A stretch of DNA of 64,000 nt from an uncultured Sutterella sp. (lineage in GTDB: Bacteria; Pseudomonadota; Gammaproteobacteria; Burkholderiales; Burkholderiaceae_F). The position numbers were made by a program, and so were the translations under genes. Positions 17,501 through 27,163 of this stretch are shown piece by piece. Location of the stretch: assembly GCA_900545275.1 (NCBI GenBank), contig UQYG01000009.1, positions 62,001 through 126,000 on the forward strand, written 5' to 3'. Position 1 is the first letter of the stretch; each line of letters starts with the position of its first letter. The notes under the pieces were generated by a model. The model was not told where the DNA came from and ran no database searches. It saw only the letters and a list, made by a program, of their open reading frames with translations.

Positions 17501-18896
17501 TGTCGTCATCTCCCGTTCCGGTGAAATCATCATCACCGACAACGGCCGTGAACGCGAACGTCATAAGGTTCCGTACGGCGCCACGCTTCTCGTGCGTCCG
17601 GACGAACACGTCCAGGCCGGTCAGCAGCTCGCCAACTGGGATCCGATGACGCGTCCGATCATTTCGGAGTACGGCGGCAAGGTCAAGTTCGAAAACCTGA
17701 TCGAAAACGTCACCGTGATGAATCAGGTCGACGAAGTGACTGGGCTTTCGAGTCTGGTCGTGATCGACTCGAAGCGTTCTTCGGCGACCACGAAGGGCAA
17801 GTCCAAGGCTTCTTCTGCGGGTATCCTGCGTCCGGTCGTGCATCTTCTCGATGCCGACGGCAAGGAAGTCAAGATTCCGGGTACGGATCACGCCGTGACG
17901 ATTCAGCTCCCGGTGGGCGCCTTCGTCGTGGTTCGCGACGACCAGGAAATCGGCATGGGCGAAGTGCTTGCCCGCATTCCGATCGAATCGCAGAAGACCC
18001 GTGACATTACCGGCGGTCTGCCGCGAGTTGCCGAACTCTTTGAAGCCCGTTCGCCCAAGGACGCAGGCATGCTCGCCGAAGTCACGGGTACGGTCACCTT
18101 CGGCAAGGAAACGAAGGGCAAGCAGCGTCTCATCATTACCGACAGCGACGGGAATTCCTATGAATCCCTGGTCGGTAAGGAAAAGACGATCCTTGTTCAC
18201 GACGGTCAAGTGGTGCAGAAGGGCGAAGAAATCGTCGACGGTCCGGTGGATCCGCACGACATTCTGCGTCTGCTCGGCATTGAAGAACTTGCCCGCTACA
18301 TTGTGGACGAAGTGCAGGACGTGTACCGTCTGCAGGGCGTGAAGATCAATGACAAGCACATTGAAGTGATCGTTCGTCAGATGTTGCGCCGCGTGCAGAT
18401 CATCGAACCTGGCGACACGAACTTCATTCCCGGCGAACAGGTCGAACGTAGCGAAATGCTCGACGAAAACGACCGCGTCGTCGCGAAGGGCGGTCGTCCG
18501 GCTACTTATGAAAACCTGCTCCTCGGCATTACGAAGGCCTCGCTCTCGACGGACAGCTTCATTTCCGCCGCTTCCTTCCAGGAAACGACGCGAGTCCTCA
18601 CTGAAGCCGCCATCATGGGCAAGGTCGACGAACTGCGCGGTCTGAAGGAAAACGTCATCGTCGGCCGCCTGATTCCCGCCGGCACCGGCTTGGCTTACCA
18701 CCAGGCCCGCAAGGCTCAGGAACAGGAGGAGCGCGAGGAAATCGCCCGTGCCCAGGCCAACGCTGCCGCGAGCGGCAGTGCCTTCGCGATGATGATGAAC
18801 AACCCGTTTGAGGACGCTCCTCTCATCACGACGAGCGAAGCCTCGATCGATTCGCCCGCCGATCCTTTCGCTCTCTCGCCCCTCATCAAGGAGTGA
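14574..18896 (+). CDS. rpoC: RNA polymerase subunit beta-prime
   Basis: Catalytic beta-prime subunit. 1440 residues (E. coli 1407). The N-terminal zinc finger is CLCGKYKRLKNRGVICEKCG. The active-site loop NADFDGDQMAVHVP carries the three Mg-binding aspartates. The second zinc site includes LTCETRYGLCAKCYGRD, and the trigger-loop region is GEPGTQLTMRTFHIGGAAS. ATG 14574 (MSNALNSMFN) follows AGAGGAA; a TTG at 14565 is too close to that site. Transcript end is at the strong hairpin at 18933. Confidence 0.98.
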   Translation: MSNALNSMFNQIQTQDHFDAIRICLASPEKIHSWSYGEVKKPETINYRTQKPERDGLFCAKIFGPVKDFECLCGKYKRLKNRGVICEKCGVEVTLAKVRRERMGHIDLASPVAHIWFLKSLPSRMGMVLDIPLRDIERVLYFEAYVVVDPGLSTLERGQLLTEEEFIAKTAEYGDDFTAMMGAEGIRELLRTIDVDKEVEKLREELQSTTADGKIKKLAKRLKVLEGFQRSGIRPEWMIMSVLPVLPPDLRPLVALDGGRFATSDLNDLYRRVINRNNRLKQLLKIKAPDIIVRNEKRMLQEAVDSLLDNGRRGKAMTGANKRPLKSLADMIKGKSGRFRQNLLGKRVDYSGRSVITVGPELRLHQCGLPKLMALELFKPFIFNKLVLRGLAPTPKAAKKMVDNQDPVVWDILEEVIYEHPVMLNRAPTLHRLGIQAFEPKLIEGKAIQLHPLVCAAFNADFDGDQMAVHVPLSLEAQLEARGLMMASNNVLFPANGDPSIVPSQDMVLGLYYATREKINGKGEGMFFADVAEVQRAWDHKVVELQTRCTVRITEYDLNKETGETTPRQVRYETTVGRALLSEILPKGMSFSELNRTLKKKEIAKLINRCFRKCGLRATVMFADKLKDNGYRLSTRAGISICVGDMSIPAQKEALVRAAEAEVKEIEQQYTSGLVTQGERYNKVVDIWGRTADQVGKVMMQELSSEPTIDRHGQKVQQESFNSVYMMADSGARGSAAQIRQLAGMRGLMAKPDGSIIENPITANFREGLNVLQYFISTHGARKGLADTALKTANSGYLTRRLVDVTQDLVVVEDDCGTTRGVEMRALVEGGEVIQALRDRVLGRVAAADVINPDNREVVIAAGTLIDEDCCDLIDELGIDSVRVRTPLTCETRYGLCAKCYGRDLGRGTLVNAGESVGVIAAQSIGEPGTQLTMRTFHIGGAASRAAVASSVEAKSSGTIGYSTAMRYVRSSKGELVVISRSGEIIITDNGRERERHKVPYGATLLVRPDEHVQAGQQLANWDPMTRPIISEYGGKVKFENLIENVTVMNQVDEVTGLSSLVVIDSKRSSATTKGKSKASSAGILRPVVHLLDADGKEVKIPGTDHAVTIQLPVGAFVVVRDDQEIGMGEVLARIPIESQKTRDITGGLPRVAELFEARSPKDAGMLAEVTGTVTFGKETKGKQRLIITDSDGNSYESLVGKEKTILVHDGQVVQKGEEIVDGPVDPHDILRLLGIEELARYIVDEVQDVYRLQGVKINDKHIEVIVRQMLRRVQIIEPGDTNFIPGEQVERSEMLDENDRVVAKGGRPATYENLLLGITKASLSTDSFISAASFQETTRVLTEAAIMGKVDELRGLKENVIVGRLIPAGTGLAYHQARKAQEQEEREEIARAQANAAASGSAFAMMMNNPFEDAPLITTSEASIDSPADPFALSPLIKE

Positions 18897-18932
18897 TGAG
18901 CGCGACCCGATAGGGTAGGGCAAACGAAAACG

Positions 18933-18971
18933 GGCCCCCGCAGAGATCTCTCTGCGGGGGCCGTATCATTT
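18933..18971 (+). terminator. Terminator after rpoBC
   Basis: GGCCCCCGCAGAGA (18933-18946) pairs perfectly with TCTCTGCGGGGGCC (18949-18962). The T tract is poor (GTATCATTT), but the stem is the most stable in the region and lies just after rpoC. Confidence 0.7.
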
Positions 18972-18997
18972 GAACAGTAATTTCATGGGCTTTTCAC

Positions 18998-19044
18998 TTG
19001 ACAGGCTCGAGAAAATTGTTCGAAAATCACATGCTTTTCGAGCC
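18998..19044 (+). promoter_or_regulatory. str operon promoter inside a dyad
   Basis: TTGACA (18998-19003) with GAAAAT (19022-19027, 4 of 6) 18 bases on. GGCTCGA plus AAA (19004-19014, one bulged G) pairs with TTTTCGAGCC (19035-19044), so the dyad starts directly after the -35 and its loop holds the -10. The transcript would start within or just after the right arm, 90-100 bases before rpsL. Confidence 0.5.
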
Positions 19045-19133
19045 AACGGATTTTTTCGTCCTGCGGCGCGAAAGCGTTTATCCTCCCGAATCCTCAATCC
19101 CGTTGGGGATTCAATTGTTTTAGACGGACGTAT

Positions 19134-19511
19134 ATGCCTACTATTAACCAGCTTGTTCGCAAGCCCCGCGAGCTCACTCATGACAAGAGCAAGAGCCCCG
19201 CTCTGAAGAACTGCCCGCAGAAGCGTGGCGTTTGCACGCGCGTCTACACCACGACGCCGAAGAAGCCGAACTCCGCTCTCCGTAAGGTTGCCAAGGTGCG
19301 CCTCACGAACGGTTTCGAAGTCATCTCCTACATCGGCGGTGAAGGCCACAACCTTCAGGAACACTCCGTGGTTCTGATCCGTGGCGGCCGTGTGAAGGAC
19401 TTGCCGGGTGTGCGTTACCACATCGTTCGCGGCTCCCTCGACACGCAGGGCGTCAAGGACCGCAAGCAGGCCCGTTCCAAGTACGGTGCCAAGCGACCCA
19501 AGGCCGCTTAA
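19134..19511 (+). CDS. rpsL: 30S ribosomal protein S12
   Basis: Decoding-centre protein. 125 residues (E. coli 124). Both streptomycin-sensitivity lysine loops are wild type: TTPKKPNSALRK and GRVKDLPGVRYH. Start ATG 19134; the ribosome site is weak. First gene of the str operon (rpsL-rpsG-fusA-tuf). Confidence 0.97.
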   Translation: MPTINQLVRKPRELTHDKSKSPALKNCPQKRGVCTRVYTTTPKKPNSALRKVAKVRLTNGFEVISYIGGEGHNLQEHSVVLIRGGRVKDLPGVRYHIVRGSLDTQGVKDRKQARSKYGAKRPKAA

Positions 19512-19606
19512 ACCATTCGCGGCACGCGCCGTGGACAAACGGTTCCGCTCCGGGTGGAGTGGGAGCCGAGTAAGTCGCGATCCTTTGGGTCGCTGTAGAA
19601 ACCATT

Positions 19607-19640
19607 TGCCGAGCGCATTCTGTTTAACCGTTGCTCGGCA
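19607..19640 (+). promoter_or_regulatory. Hairpin between rpsL and rpsG
   Basis: TGCCGAGC (19607-19614) pairs with GCTCGGCA (19633-19640) across an 18-base loop, 29 bases before rpsG. In E. coli the S7 repressor site lies in this same interval. The 158-base spacer is large for a ribosomal operon. Function here is inference. Confidence 0.45.
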
Positions 19641-19669
19641 TCGACTGAAGACACGAAAGAGGAATTCAA

Positions 19670-20140
19670 ATGCCCCGTCGTCGCGAAGTACCGAAACGCG
19701 AAGTTTTGCCGGATCCGAAGTTCGGCAGCGTTGAAATCACGAAGTTCATCAATGTGATCATGCTCGATGGCAAGAAGGCCGTCGCCGAACGCATCGTTTA
19801 CGGCGCCCTTGCCCAGATCGAAGAAAAGACTGGAAAGAACGCGCTTGAAGTGTTCACCACCGCGCTCAACAACGTCCGTCCGCTGGTGGAAGTCAAGTCC
19901 CGCCGCGTTGGCGGCGCCAACTACCAGGTCCCGGTCGAAGTCCGTCCGGTCCGTCGTATGGCGCTTGCCATGCGCTGGTTGCGCGAATCCGCCAAGAAGC
20001 GTTCTGAAAAGTCCATGCCGCAGCGCCTTGCCGGCGAGCTGCTCGATGCGGCCGAAGGTCGTGGCGGCGCCATGAAGAAGCGTGACGAAGTCCACCGTAT
20101 GGCTGAAGCCAACAAGGCCTTCTCGCACTTCCGCTTCTAA
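19670..20140 (+). CDS. rpsG: 30S ribosomal protein S7
   Basis: Nucleates the 30S head and contacts the E site. 156 residues, the usual short form. It begins MPRRREVPKREVLPDPKFG and ends MAEANKAFSHFRF. ATG 19670 has GAGGAA upstream. The gap to fusA carries a hairpin, CGCACACG/CGTGTGCG at 20152-20179. Confidence 0.97.
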   Translation: MPRRREVPKREVLPDPKFGSVEITKFINVIMLDGKKAVAERIVYGALAQIEEKTGKNALEVFTTALNNVRPLVEVKSRRVGGANYQVPVEVRPVRRMALAMRWLRESAKKRSEKSMPQRLAGELLDAAEGRGGAMKKRDEVHRMAEANKAFSHFRF

Positions 20141-20201
20141 TTTGCTACTGACGCACACGGTCTCTCCCGATCGTGTGCGGCTTACCATAGAGGACCTCTA
20201 A

Positions 20202-22304
<2,103 letters not shown>

Positions 22305-22355
22305 GTTTTCCTACAATCACGTTTATTTAACCAATTCAATCATCTGAGGACCAAA

Positions 22356-23546
22356 ATGGCCAAGGGTAAGTTTGAACGTACCAAGCCCCACGTCAACGTG
22401 GGCACGATCGGTCACGTGGACCACGGTAAGACCACGCTGACCGCCGCCATCACGACGATTCTTTCGCGCCACTTCGGCGGTGAAGCCAAGGCGTACGACC
22501 AGATCGACGCGGCTCCTGAAGAAAAGGCCCGTGGCATCACGATCAACACGGCTCACGTTGAATACGAAACGGAACACCGTCACTATGCCCACGTGGACTG
22601 CCCGGGGCACGCTGACTACGTGAAGAACATGATTACGGGTGCCGCCCAGATGGACGGCGCGATCCTGGTGGTTTCGGCCGCTGACGGTCCGATGCCGCAG
22701 ACCCGCGAACACATCCTTCTGGCCCGCCAGGTGGGTGTTCCCTACATCATCGTCTTCCTGAACAAGTGCGACATGGTCGACGACGAAGAACTTCTCGAAC
22801 TCGTTGAAATGGAAGTTCGCGAACTTCTCTCGTCCTACGACTTCCCCGGCGACGAAATCCCCATCATCAAGGGTTCCGCCAAGCTCGCCCTCGAAGGCGA
22901 CCAGAGCCCGCTCGGCGAACCGGCCATCATGGAACTCGCCGCGACGCTCGACAGCTACATCCCGACGCCGGAACGCGCCGTGGATCAGCCGTTCCTCATG
23001 CCGATCGAAGACGTGTTCTCGATCTCGGGCCGCGGTACGGTTGTGACGGGCCGTGTTGAACGCGGTGTGATCAAGGTTGGCGACGAAATCGAAATCGTCG
23101 GCATCAAGCCCACGAACAAGACGACCTGCACGGGCGTTGAAATGTTCCGCAAGCTTCTCGACCAGGGTCAGGCCGGCGACAACGTCGGTATCCTCCTGCG
23201 CGGCACGAAGCGTGAAGAAGTTGAACGCGGCCAGGTTCTTGCCAAGCCGGGTTCCATCACCCCGCACACCCACTTCAAGGGCGAAGTCTACGTTCTGACG
23301 AAGGAAGAAGGCGGCCGCCACACGCCGTTCTTCAAGGGCTACCGTCCGCAGTTCTACTTCCGTACGACGGACGTTACGGGCACGATCGAACTGCCGGAAG
23401 GCGTCGAAATGGTCATGCCTGGCGACAACATCCAGATGACGGTTCAGCTCATCTGCCCGATCGCCATGGAACAGGGCCTTCGCTTCGCCATCCGTGAAGG
23501 CGGCCACACCGTCGGCGCCGGCGTCGTTGCCGCGATCATCGAATAA
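22356..23546 (+). CDS. tuf: Elongation factor Tu, copy 2
   Basis: 396 residues, identical in protein and, as far as I can read, in nucleotide sequence to copy 1 at 5045. Identity begins exactly at the ATG (the preceding base already differs) and stops 6 bases after the TAA. This is the tufA-like copy at the end of the str operon. ATG 22356 has TGAGGA 9 bases upstream. A strong terminator follows whose loop contains the next promoter. Confidence 0.98.
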   Translation: MAKGKFERTKPHVNVGTIGHVDHGKTTLTAAITTILSRHFGGEAKAYDQIDAAPEEKARGITINTAHVEYETEHRHYAHVDCPGHADYVKNMITGAAQMDGAILVVSAADGPMPQTREHILLARQVGVPYIIVFLNKCDMVDDEELLELVEMEVRELLSSYDFPGDEIPIIKGSAKLALEGDQSPLGEPAIMELAATLDSYIPTPERAVDQPFLMPIEDVFSISGRGTVVTGRVERGVIKVGDEIEIVGIKPTNKTTCTGVEMFRKLLDQGQAGDNVGILLRGTKREEVERGQVLAKPGSITPHTHFKGEVYVLTKEEGGRHTPFFKGYRPQFYFRTTDVTGTIELPEGVEMVMPGDNIQMTVQLICPIAMEQGLRFAIREGGHTVGAGVVAAIIE

Positions 23547-23582
23547 TTTTCGAAGCATCGCGAAAAAACTGAGCAAATTCAG

Positions 23583-23611
23583 TTGAAAAGCAGAGGATGC
23601 GGGGTTATACT
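23583..23611 (+). promoter_or_regulatory. S10 operon promoter nested in the tuf-2 terminator
   Basis: TTGAAA (23583-23588), 17-base spacer, TATACT (23606-23611): 5 of 6 matches in each hexamer. The -10 is the loop of the hairpin formed by 23591-23602 and 23612-23623. A transcript starting about 7 bases downstream begins inside the right arm and cannot form the hairpin. Confidence 0.8.
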
Positions 23612-23633
23612 CCGCATCCTCTGTTCTTTTTTA
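23591..23633 (+). terminator. Intrinsic terminator of the str operon
   Basis: Perfect 12-base stem CAGAGGATGCGG (23591-23602) / CCGCATCCTCTG (23612-23623), 9-base loop, then TTCTTTTTTA. It lies 45 bases after the tuf-2 stop. Confidence 0.9.
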
Positions 23634-23657
23634 TGTTCTTTTTACAGGAATTACGAA

Positions 23658-23969
23658 ATGCAGTCCCAGCGCATTCGCATTCGCCTCAAGGCCTACGACT
23701 ACAAGCTCATCGACCAGTCGGCTCTCGAAATCGTCGACACCGCCAAGCGCACCGGCGCCGTGGTCCGTGGCCCCGTTCCCCTTCCCACGCGCATCCAGCG
23801 CTTCGACATCCTTCGTTCCCCGCACGTCAACAAGACCAGCCGCGATCAGCTCGAAATCCGCACGCATCAGCGCCTGATGGACATCGTTGATCCGACGGAC
23901 AAGACGGTGGACGCGCTCATGAAGCTCGACCTTCCCGCCGGCGTGGATGTCAAGATCAAGGTCCAGTAA
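23658..23969 (+). CDS. rpsJ: 30S ribosomal protein S10
   Basis: 30S head protein and NusE component of antitermination complexes. 103 residues, same as E. coli. ATG 23658 (MQSQRIRIRLKAYDYKLID) has AGGAA 8 bases upstream. The frame is open upstream into the terminator region, but that part is not S10-like. First gene of the S10 operon. A 155-base gap separates it from rplC, long for this operon. Confidence 0.97.
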   Translation: MQSQRIRIRLKAYDYKLIDQSALEIVDTAKRTGAVVRGPVPLPTRIQRFDILRSPHVNKTSRDQLEIRTHQRLMDIVDPTDKTVDALMKLDLPAGVDVKIKVQ

Positions 23970-24008
23970 TCGGTTTTTATCGCGATCGTAAAAAATCGAC
24001 CCGCTTCG

Positions 24009-24038
24009 TTGCGTAAGTCGTTGATTTACGTTTAAAAT
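24009..24038 (+). promoter_or_regulatory. Possible internal promoter before rplC
   Basis: TTGCGT (24009-24014) and TAAAAT (24033-24038) are 18 bases apart, with a 5-base dyad CGTAA/TTACG at 24012-24030 between them. The -35 is weak. A further hairpin, CCCGGC/GCCGGG (24093-24112), lies just before the rplC ribosome site and could be a leader structure. Confidence 0.35.
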
Positions 24039-24124
24039 CGCGCCTTTCTGCCTGATCCCTTCCGGGTGAATGGCTTCTTTTTAAAAAACGGTCCCGGCCA
24101 ATCGTAGCCGGGGTGGAGAAAACA

Positions 24125-24769
24125 ATGAGTGATAAGCTCGGCCTCGTCGGTCGCAAGATCGGCATGACGCGTATCTTCACGGAAGACGGTGTTTCCGTTC
24201 CCGTGACGGTTCTCGATGTGTCGAACAACCGTGTCACGATGGTGAAGACGGTCGAAACCGACGGCTACAACGCAATCCAAGTCGCGTTCGGCTCCAAGAA
24301 GCCCTCGCGCGTGAGCAAGCCCCTCGCCGGCCAGTATGCTAAGGCTGGCGTGGAAGCCGGTTCCATGCTCAAGGAATTCCATATCGACGAAAACCAGGTC
24401 GCCGAATTCAAGCCCGGCATGACCCTTTCCTGCGACATGTTCAAGGAAGGTCAGAAGGTTGACGTGACCGGTACCACGATCGGTAAGGGTTTCGCCGGCG
24501 CCATCAAGCGTCACCACTTCTCGTCCAACCGCGCTTCGCACGGTAACTCCGTGACGACCCGTGCTCCCGGTTCCATCGGTAACCGTCAGGATCCGGGCCG
24601 CGTGTTCCCCGGCAAGCGTATGGCGGGTCACTTGGGTGATGTCCAGCGCACGACCCAGAATCTCGTGATCGCGCGTGTTGACACTGAACGTCAGCTTCTG
24701 TTGGTTCGCGGTGCCGTTCCGGGCGCCAAGGGCGGCAAGGTCGTCGTTCGTCCCGCTGTGAAGGCGTAA
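24125..24769 (+). CDS. rplC: 50S ribosomal protein L3
   Basis: Early-assembly protein reaching the peptidyl transferase centre. 214 residues (E. coli 209). It starts MSDKLGLVGRKIGMTRIFTE and contains the central loop HGNSVTTRAPGSIGNRQDPG with the glutamine that is methylated in E. coli. ATG 24125 has GGAG 6 bases upstream; a GTG four codons earlier is less likely. Confidence 0.97.
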   Translation: MSDKLGLVGRKIGMTRIFTEDGVSVPVTVLDVSNNRVTMVKTVETDGYNAIQVAFGSKKPSRVSKPLAGQYAKAGVEAGSMLKEFHIDENQVAEFKPGMTLSCDMFKEGQKVDVTGTTIGKGFAGAIKRHHFSSNRASHGNSVTTRAPGSIGNRQDPGRVFPGKRMAGHLGDVQRTTQNLVIARVDTERQLLLVRGAVPGAKGGKVVVRPAVKA

Positions 24770-24780
24770 GGAGCGAAACA

Positions 24781-25398
24781 ATGGAACTGAATGTCCTGAA
24801 CGAACAGGTTAAGCACGAAGCTGCCGACGCCGTGTTCGGTCGTGAATACAACGAAGCTCTGGTGCACCAGATCGTGGTTGCCTACCAGGCCAATGCGCGT
24901 CTCGGTACGCGTGCTCAGCTCACCCGCGCTGAGGTTCATCATTCGACCAAGAAGCCCTGGCGTCAGAAGGGCACGGGTCGCGCCCGTTCGGGTATGACTT
25001 CCTCGCCGGTTTGGCGTCATGGCGGTCGTGCCTTCCCGAACAAGCCCGATGAAAACTTCTCGCAGAAGGTCAACAAGAAGATGTACCGTGCCGGCATGGC
25101 CACCATCTTCTCGAAGCTCGTCGCGGATGAACGTCTTTGCGTGATCGAAACGATCAAGGCCGAACTGCCCAAGACCAAGGCTTTCGTCGCCCAGCTCAAG
25201 ACGATGGGTCTCGTTACGAAGACCATGATCGTCGTCGGTGCCGAAGAACTTGACGACAACCTGATTCTTGCCTCGCGCAACATCAAGGATGTCCTGGTTG
25301 TGCCTACGCGCTATGTCGACCCGCTGTGCCTGCTTTATTTCGATAAGGTTGTGCTCACGAAGGCCGCTGTTGCTGAGATTGAGGAGATGTTGGCATGA
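24781..25398 (+). CDS. rplD: 50S ribosomal protein L4
   Basis: Exit-tunnel protein; in E. coli it also represses the S10 operon. 205 residues (E. coli 201). The tunnel loop is STKKPWRQKGTGRARSG, followed by SSPVWRHGGRAFPN. ATG 24781 with AAGGAG upstream. Its TGA overlaps the rplW start (ATGA). Confidence 0.97.
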   Translation: MELNVLNEQVKHEAADAVFGREYNEALVHQIVVAYQANARLGTRAQLTRAEVHHSTKKPWRQKGTGRARSGMTSSPVWRHGGRAFPNKPDENFSQKVNKKMYRAGMATIFSKLVADERLCVIETIKAELPKTKAFVAQLKTMGLVTKTMIVVGAEELDDNLILASRNIKDVLVVPTRYVDPLCLLYFDKVVLTKAAVAEIEEMLA

Positions 25399-25694
25399 AC
25401 CAGGAACGTCTTATGAAGGTCCTCTGCGGCCCGGTCATCACCGAAAAGAGCACGATGATTGGCGAAAAGCACAATCAGCTCGCGTTCGTGGTGATCCCCG
25501 ACGCCACCAAGGCAGAGGTCAAGGCCGCCGTTGAAAAGCTCTTCAACGTCAAGGTCGAATCCGTTCAGATCCTGAATACCAAGGGCAAGCAGAAGCGCTT
25601 CGGCCGTTACATGGGCAAGCGCAGCGACGTTCGCAAGGCTTACGTCGCCCTCGCTGAAGGTCAGGAAATCAACTTCGCGCAAGAGGTGAAGTAA
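25395..25694 (+). CDS. rplW: 50S ribosomal protein L23
   Basis: Exit-site protein that docks trigger factor and SRP. 99 residues (E. coli 100). Reads CGPVITEKSTMI and later KRFGRYMGKRSDVRKAYV. The start overlaps the rplD stop by four bases and its stop overlaps the rplB start by one, so the three genes are translationally coupled. Confidence 0.97.
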   Translation: MNQERLMKVLCGPVITEKSTMIGEKHNQLAFVVIPDATKAEVKAAVEKLFNVKVESVQILNTKGKQKRFGRYMGKRSDVRKAYVALAEGQEINFAQEVK

Positions 25695-26521
25695 TGGCTC
25701 TCGTCAAACTCAAGCCGACGTCCGCCGGTCGCCGTCATGCGGTTAAGGTCGTCAACAAGGAACTGCACAAGGGCAAGCCCTATGCTCCGTTGACGGAAAA
25801 GAAGAACCGCGGCTCCGGTCGCAACAACAACGGGCACATCACCTGCCGCCATAAGGGTGGCGGTTCGAAGCGCGCTTATCGCATCATCGACTTCAAGCGC
25901 GCCAAGGACGGCGTGCCCGCCCGTGTGGAACGTATCGAATACGATCCGAACCGTTCCGCCAACATCGCCCTCGTGCTTTATGCCGACGGTGAACGCCGCT
26001 ACATCATCGCCCCGAAGGGCCTTGTTGTCGGCCAGGAAATCATGAACGGTCCGGAATCGCCCATCAAGGTCGGCAACGCGCTCCCGCTGCGCAACATTCC
26101 GGTCGGTTCGACGATTCACTGCATCGAACTCCTTCCGGGCAAGGGCGCTCAGCTCGTTCGCGCCGCCGGTGCCTTCGCTCAGCTCGTCGCCCGTGAAGGC
26201 GAATATGCTCAGATCCGTCTGCGCTCCGGCGAAGTCCGCCGCGTTCTCATTGAATGCCGCGCCACGATCGGCACGGTCGGCAATGAAGAAAACAGCCTGC
26301 GTGAACTTGGCAAGGCCGGCGCCACCCGTTGGCGCGGCATCCGTCCGACGGTCCGTGGCGTTGCCATGAACCCGGTGGATCACCCGCACGGTGGTGGTGA
26401 AGGCAAGACCGGTACTGGTCGTGCTCCTGTCACGCCGTGGGGCCAGCTCACGAAGGGCTATCGTACCCGCAACAGCAAGCGCACCGACTCGATGATCGTG
26501 TCGCGCCGTAACCGTAAGTAA
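25694..26521 (+). CDS. rplB: 50S ribosomal protein L2
   Basis: Needed for subunit joining and peptidyl transfer. 275 residues (E. coli 273). Contains KNRGSGRNNNGHITCRHKGG, the central barrel and GVAMNPVDHPHGGGEGKTG with the functional histidine. ATG 25694 shares one base with the rplW stop. Confidence 0.98.
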   Translation: MALVKLKPTSAGRRHAVKVVNKELHKGKPYAPLTEKKNRGSGRNNNGHITCRHKGGGSKRAYRIIDFKRAKDGVPARVERIEYDPNRSANIALVLYADGERRYIIAPKGLVVGQEIMNGPESPIKVGNALPLRNIPVGSTIHCIELLPGKGAQLVRAAGAFAQLVAREGEYAQIRLRSGEVRRVLIECRATIGTVGNEENSLRELGKAGATRWRGIRPTVRGVAMNPVDHPHGGGEGKTGTGRAPVTPWGQLTKGYRTRNSKRTDSMIVSRRNRK

Positions 26522-26533
26522 GGGGGCCTGAGA

Positions 26534-26812
26534 ATGTCTCGTTCCTTGAAGAAAGGCCCGTTTGTTGACGGGCACCTGATGAAGAAGGTTGAGGCCGCCC
26601 AGGCCAGCCGCGACAAGCGTCCGCTCAAGACCTGGTCGCGTCGTTCGACCATTCTTCCTGAATTCATCGGTCTCACGATCGCCGTTCACAACGGCCGTCA
26701 GCATGTGCCGGTGTACATCAACGAAAATATGGTTGGCCACAAGCTCGGTGAATTTGCGCACACCCGCACGTTCAAGGGCCACGCCGCCGGTGACAAGAAG
26801 GTGGGTAAGTAA
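26534..26812 (+). CDS. rpsS: 30S ribosomal protein S19
   Basis: 30S head protein bridging to the 50S. 92 residues as in E. coli. MSRSLKKGPFVDGHLMKKVE start, and VPVYINENMVGHKLGEFAHT. The rplV ATG follows with no spacer. Confidence 0.97.
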   Translation: MSRSLKKGPFVDGHLMKKVEAAQASRDKRPLKTWSRRSTILPEFIGLTIAVHNGRQHVPVYINENMVGHKLGEFAHTRTFKGHAAGDKKVGK

Positions 26813-27154
26813 ATGGAAACTACTGCTATCGTTCGTGGCGTCCGCCTCTCGGCTCAGAAGGGTCGTCTGGTTGCGGACCTCGTTCGCGGCAAGCCCGTGG
26901 ACAAGGCTCTGGTTATCCTTTCCTTCACCCAGAAGAAGGCTGCGGTCATCATCAAGAAGGCTCTCCTTTCGGCTATCGCCAACGCCGAGCACAATGACGG
27001 TGCCGACGTTGACGAACTCTTCGTGACGAAGATTCACGTCGAAAAGGCCGCTACGCTGCGCCGTTTCGCTGCCCGCGCCAAGGGCCGCGGCACGCGCATC
27101 AACAAGCAGACGAGCCACATCTACATTACCGTTGGCGACGCGCAAGCTAAGTAA
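26813..27154 (+). CDS. rplV: 50S ribosomal protein L22
   Basis: Lines the exit tunnel with its beta-hairpin. 113 residues (E. coli 110). The hairpin sequence AARAKGRGTRINKQTSHIYI shows no macrolide-resistance insertion or deletion. Its ATG directly follows the rpsS TAA, so translation probably depends on coupling. Confidence 0.96.
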   Translation: METTAIVRGVRLSAQKGRLVADLVRGKPVDKALVILSFTQKKAAVIIKKALLSAIANAEHNDGADVDELFVTKIHVEKAATLRRFAARAKGRGTRINKQTSHIYITVGDAQAK

Positions 27155-27163
27155 AGGTGTACC

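Noticed and set aside
13476..18923. A 1815-codon open frame on the minus strand opposite rpoC and the end of rpoB
   Set aside because: It is an antisense shadow: strong third-position GC bias in rpoBC removes stop codons from that frame. The translation is low-complexity (rich in R, H, D, V), resembles no family, and has no ribosome site.
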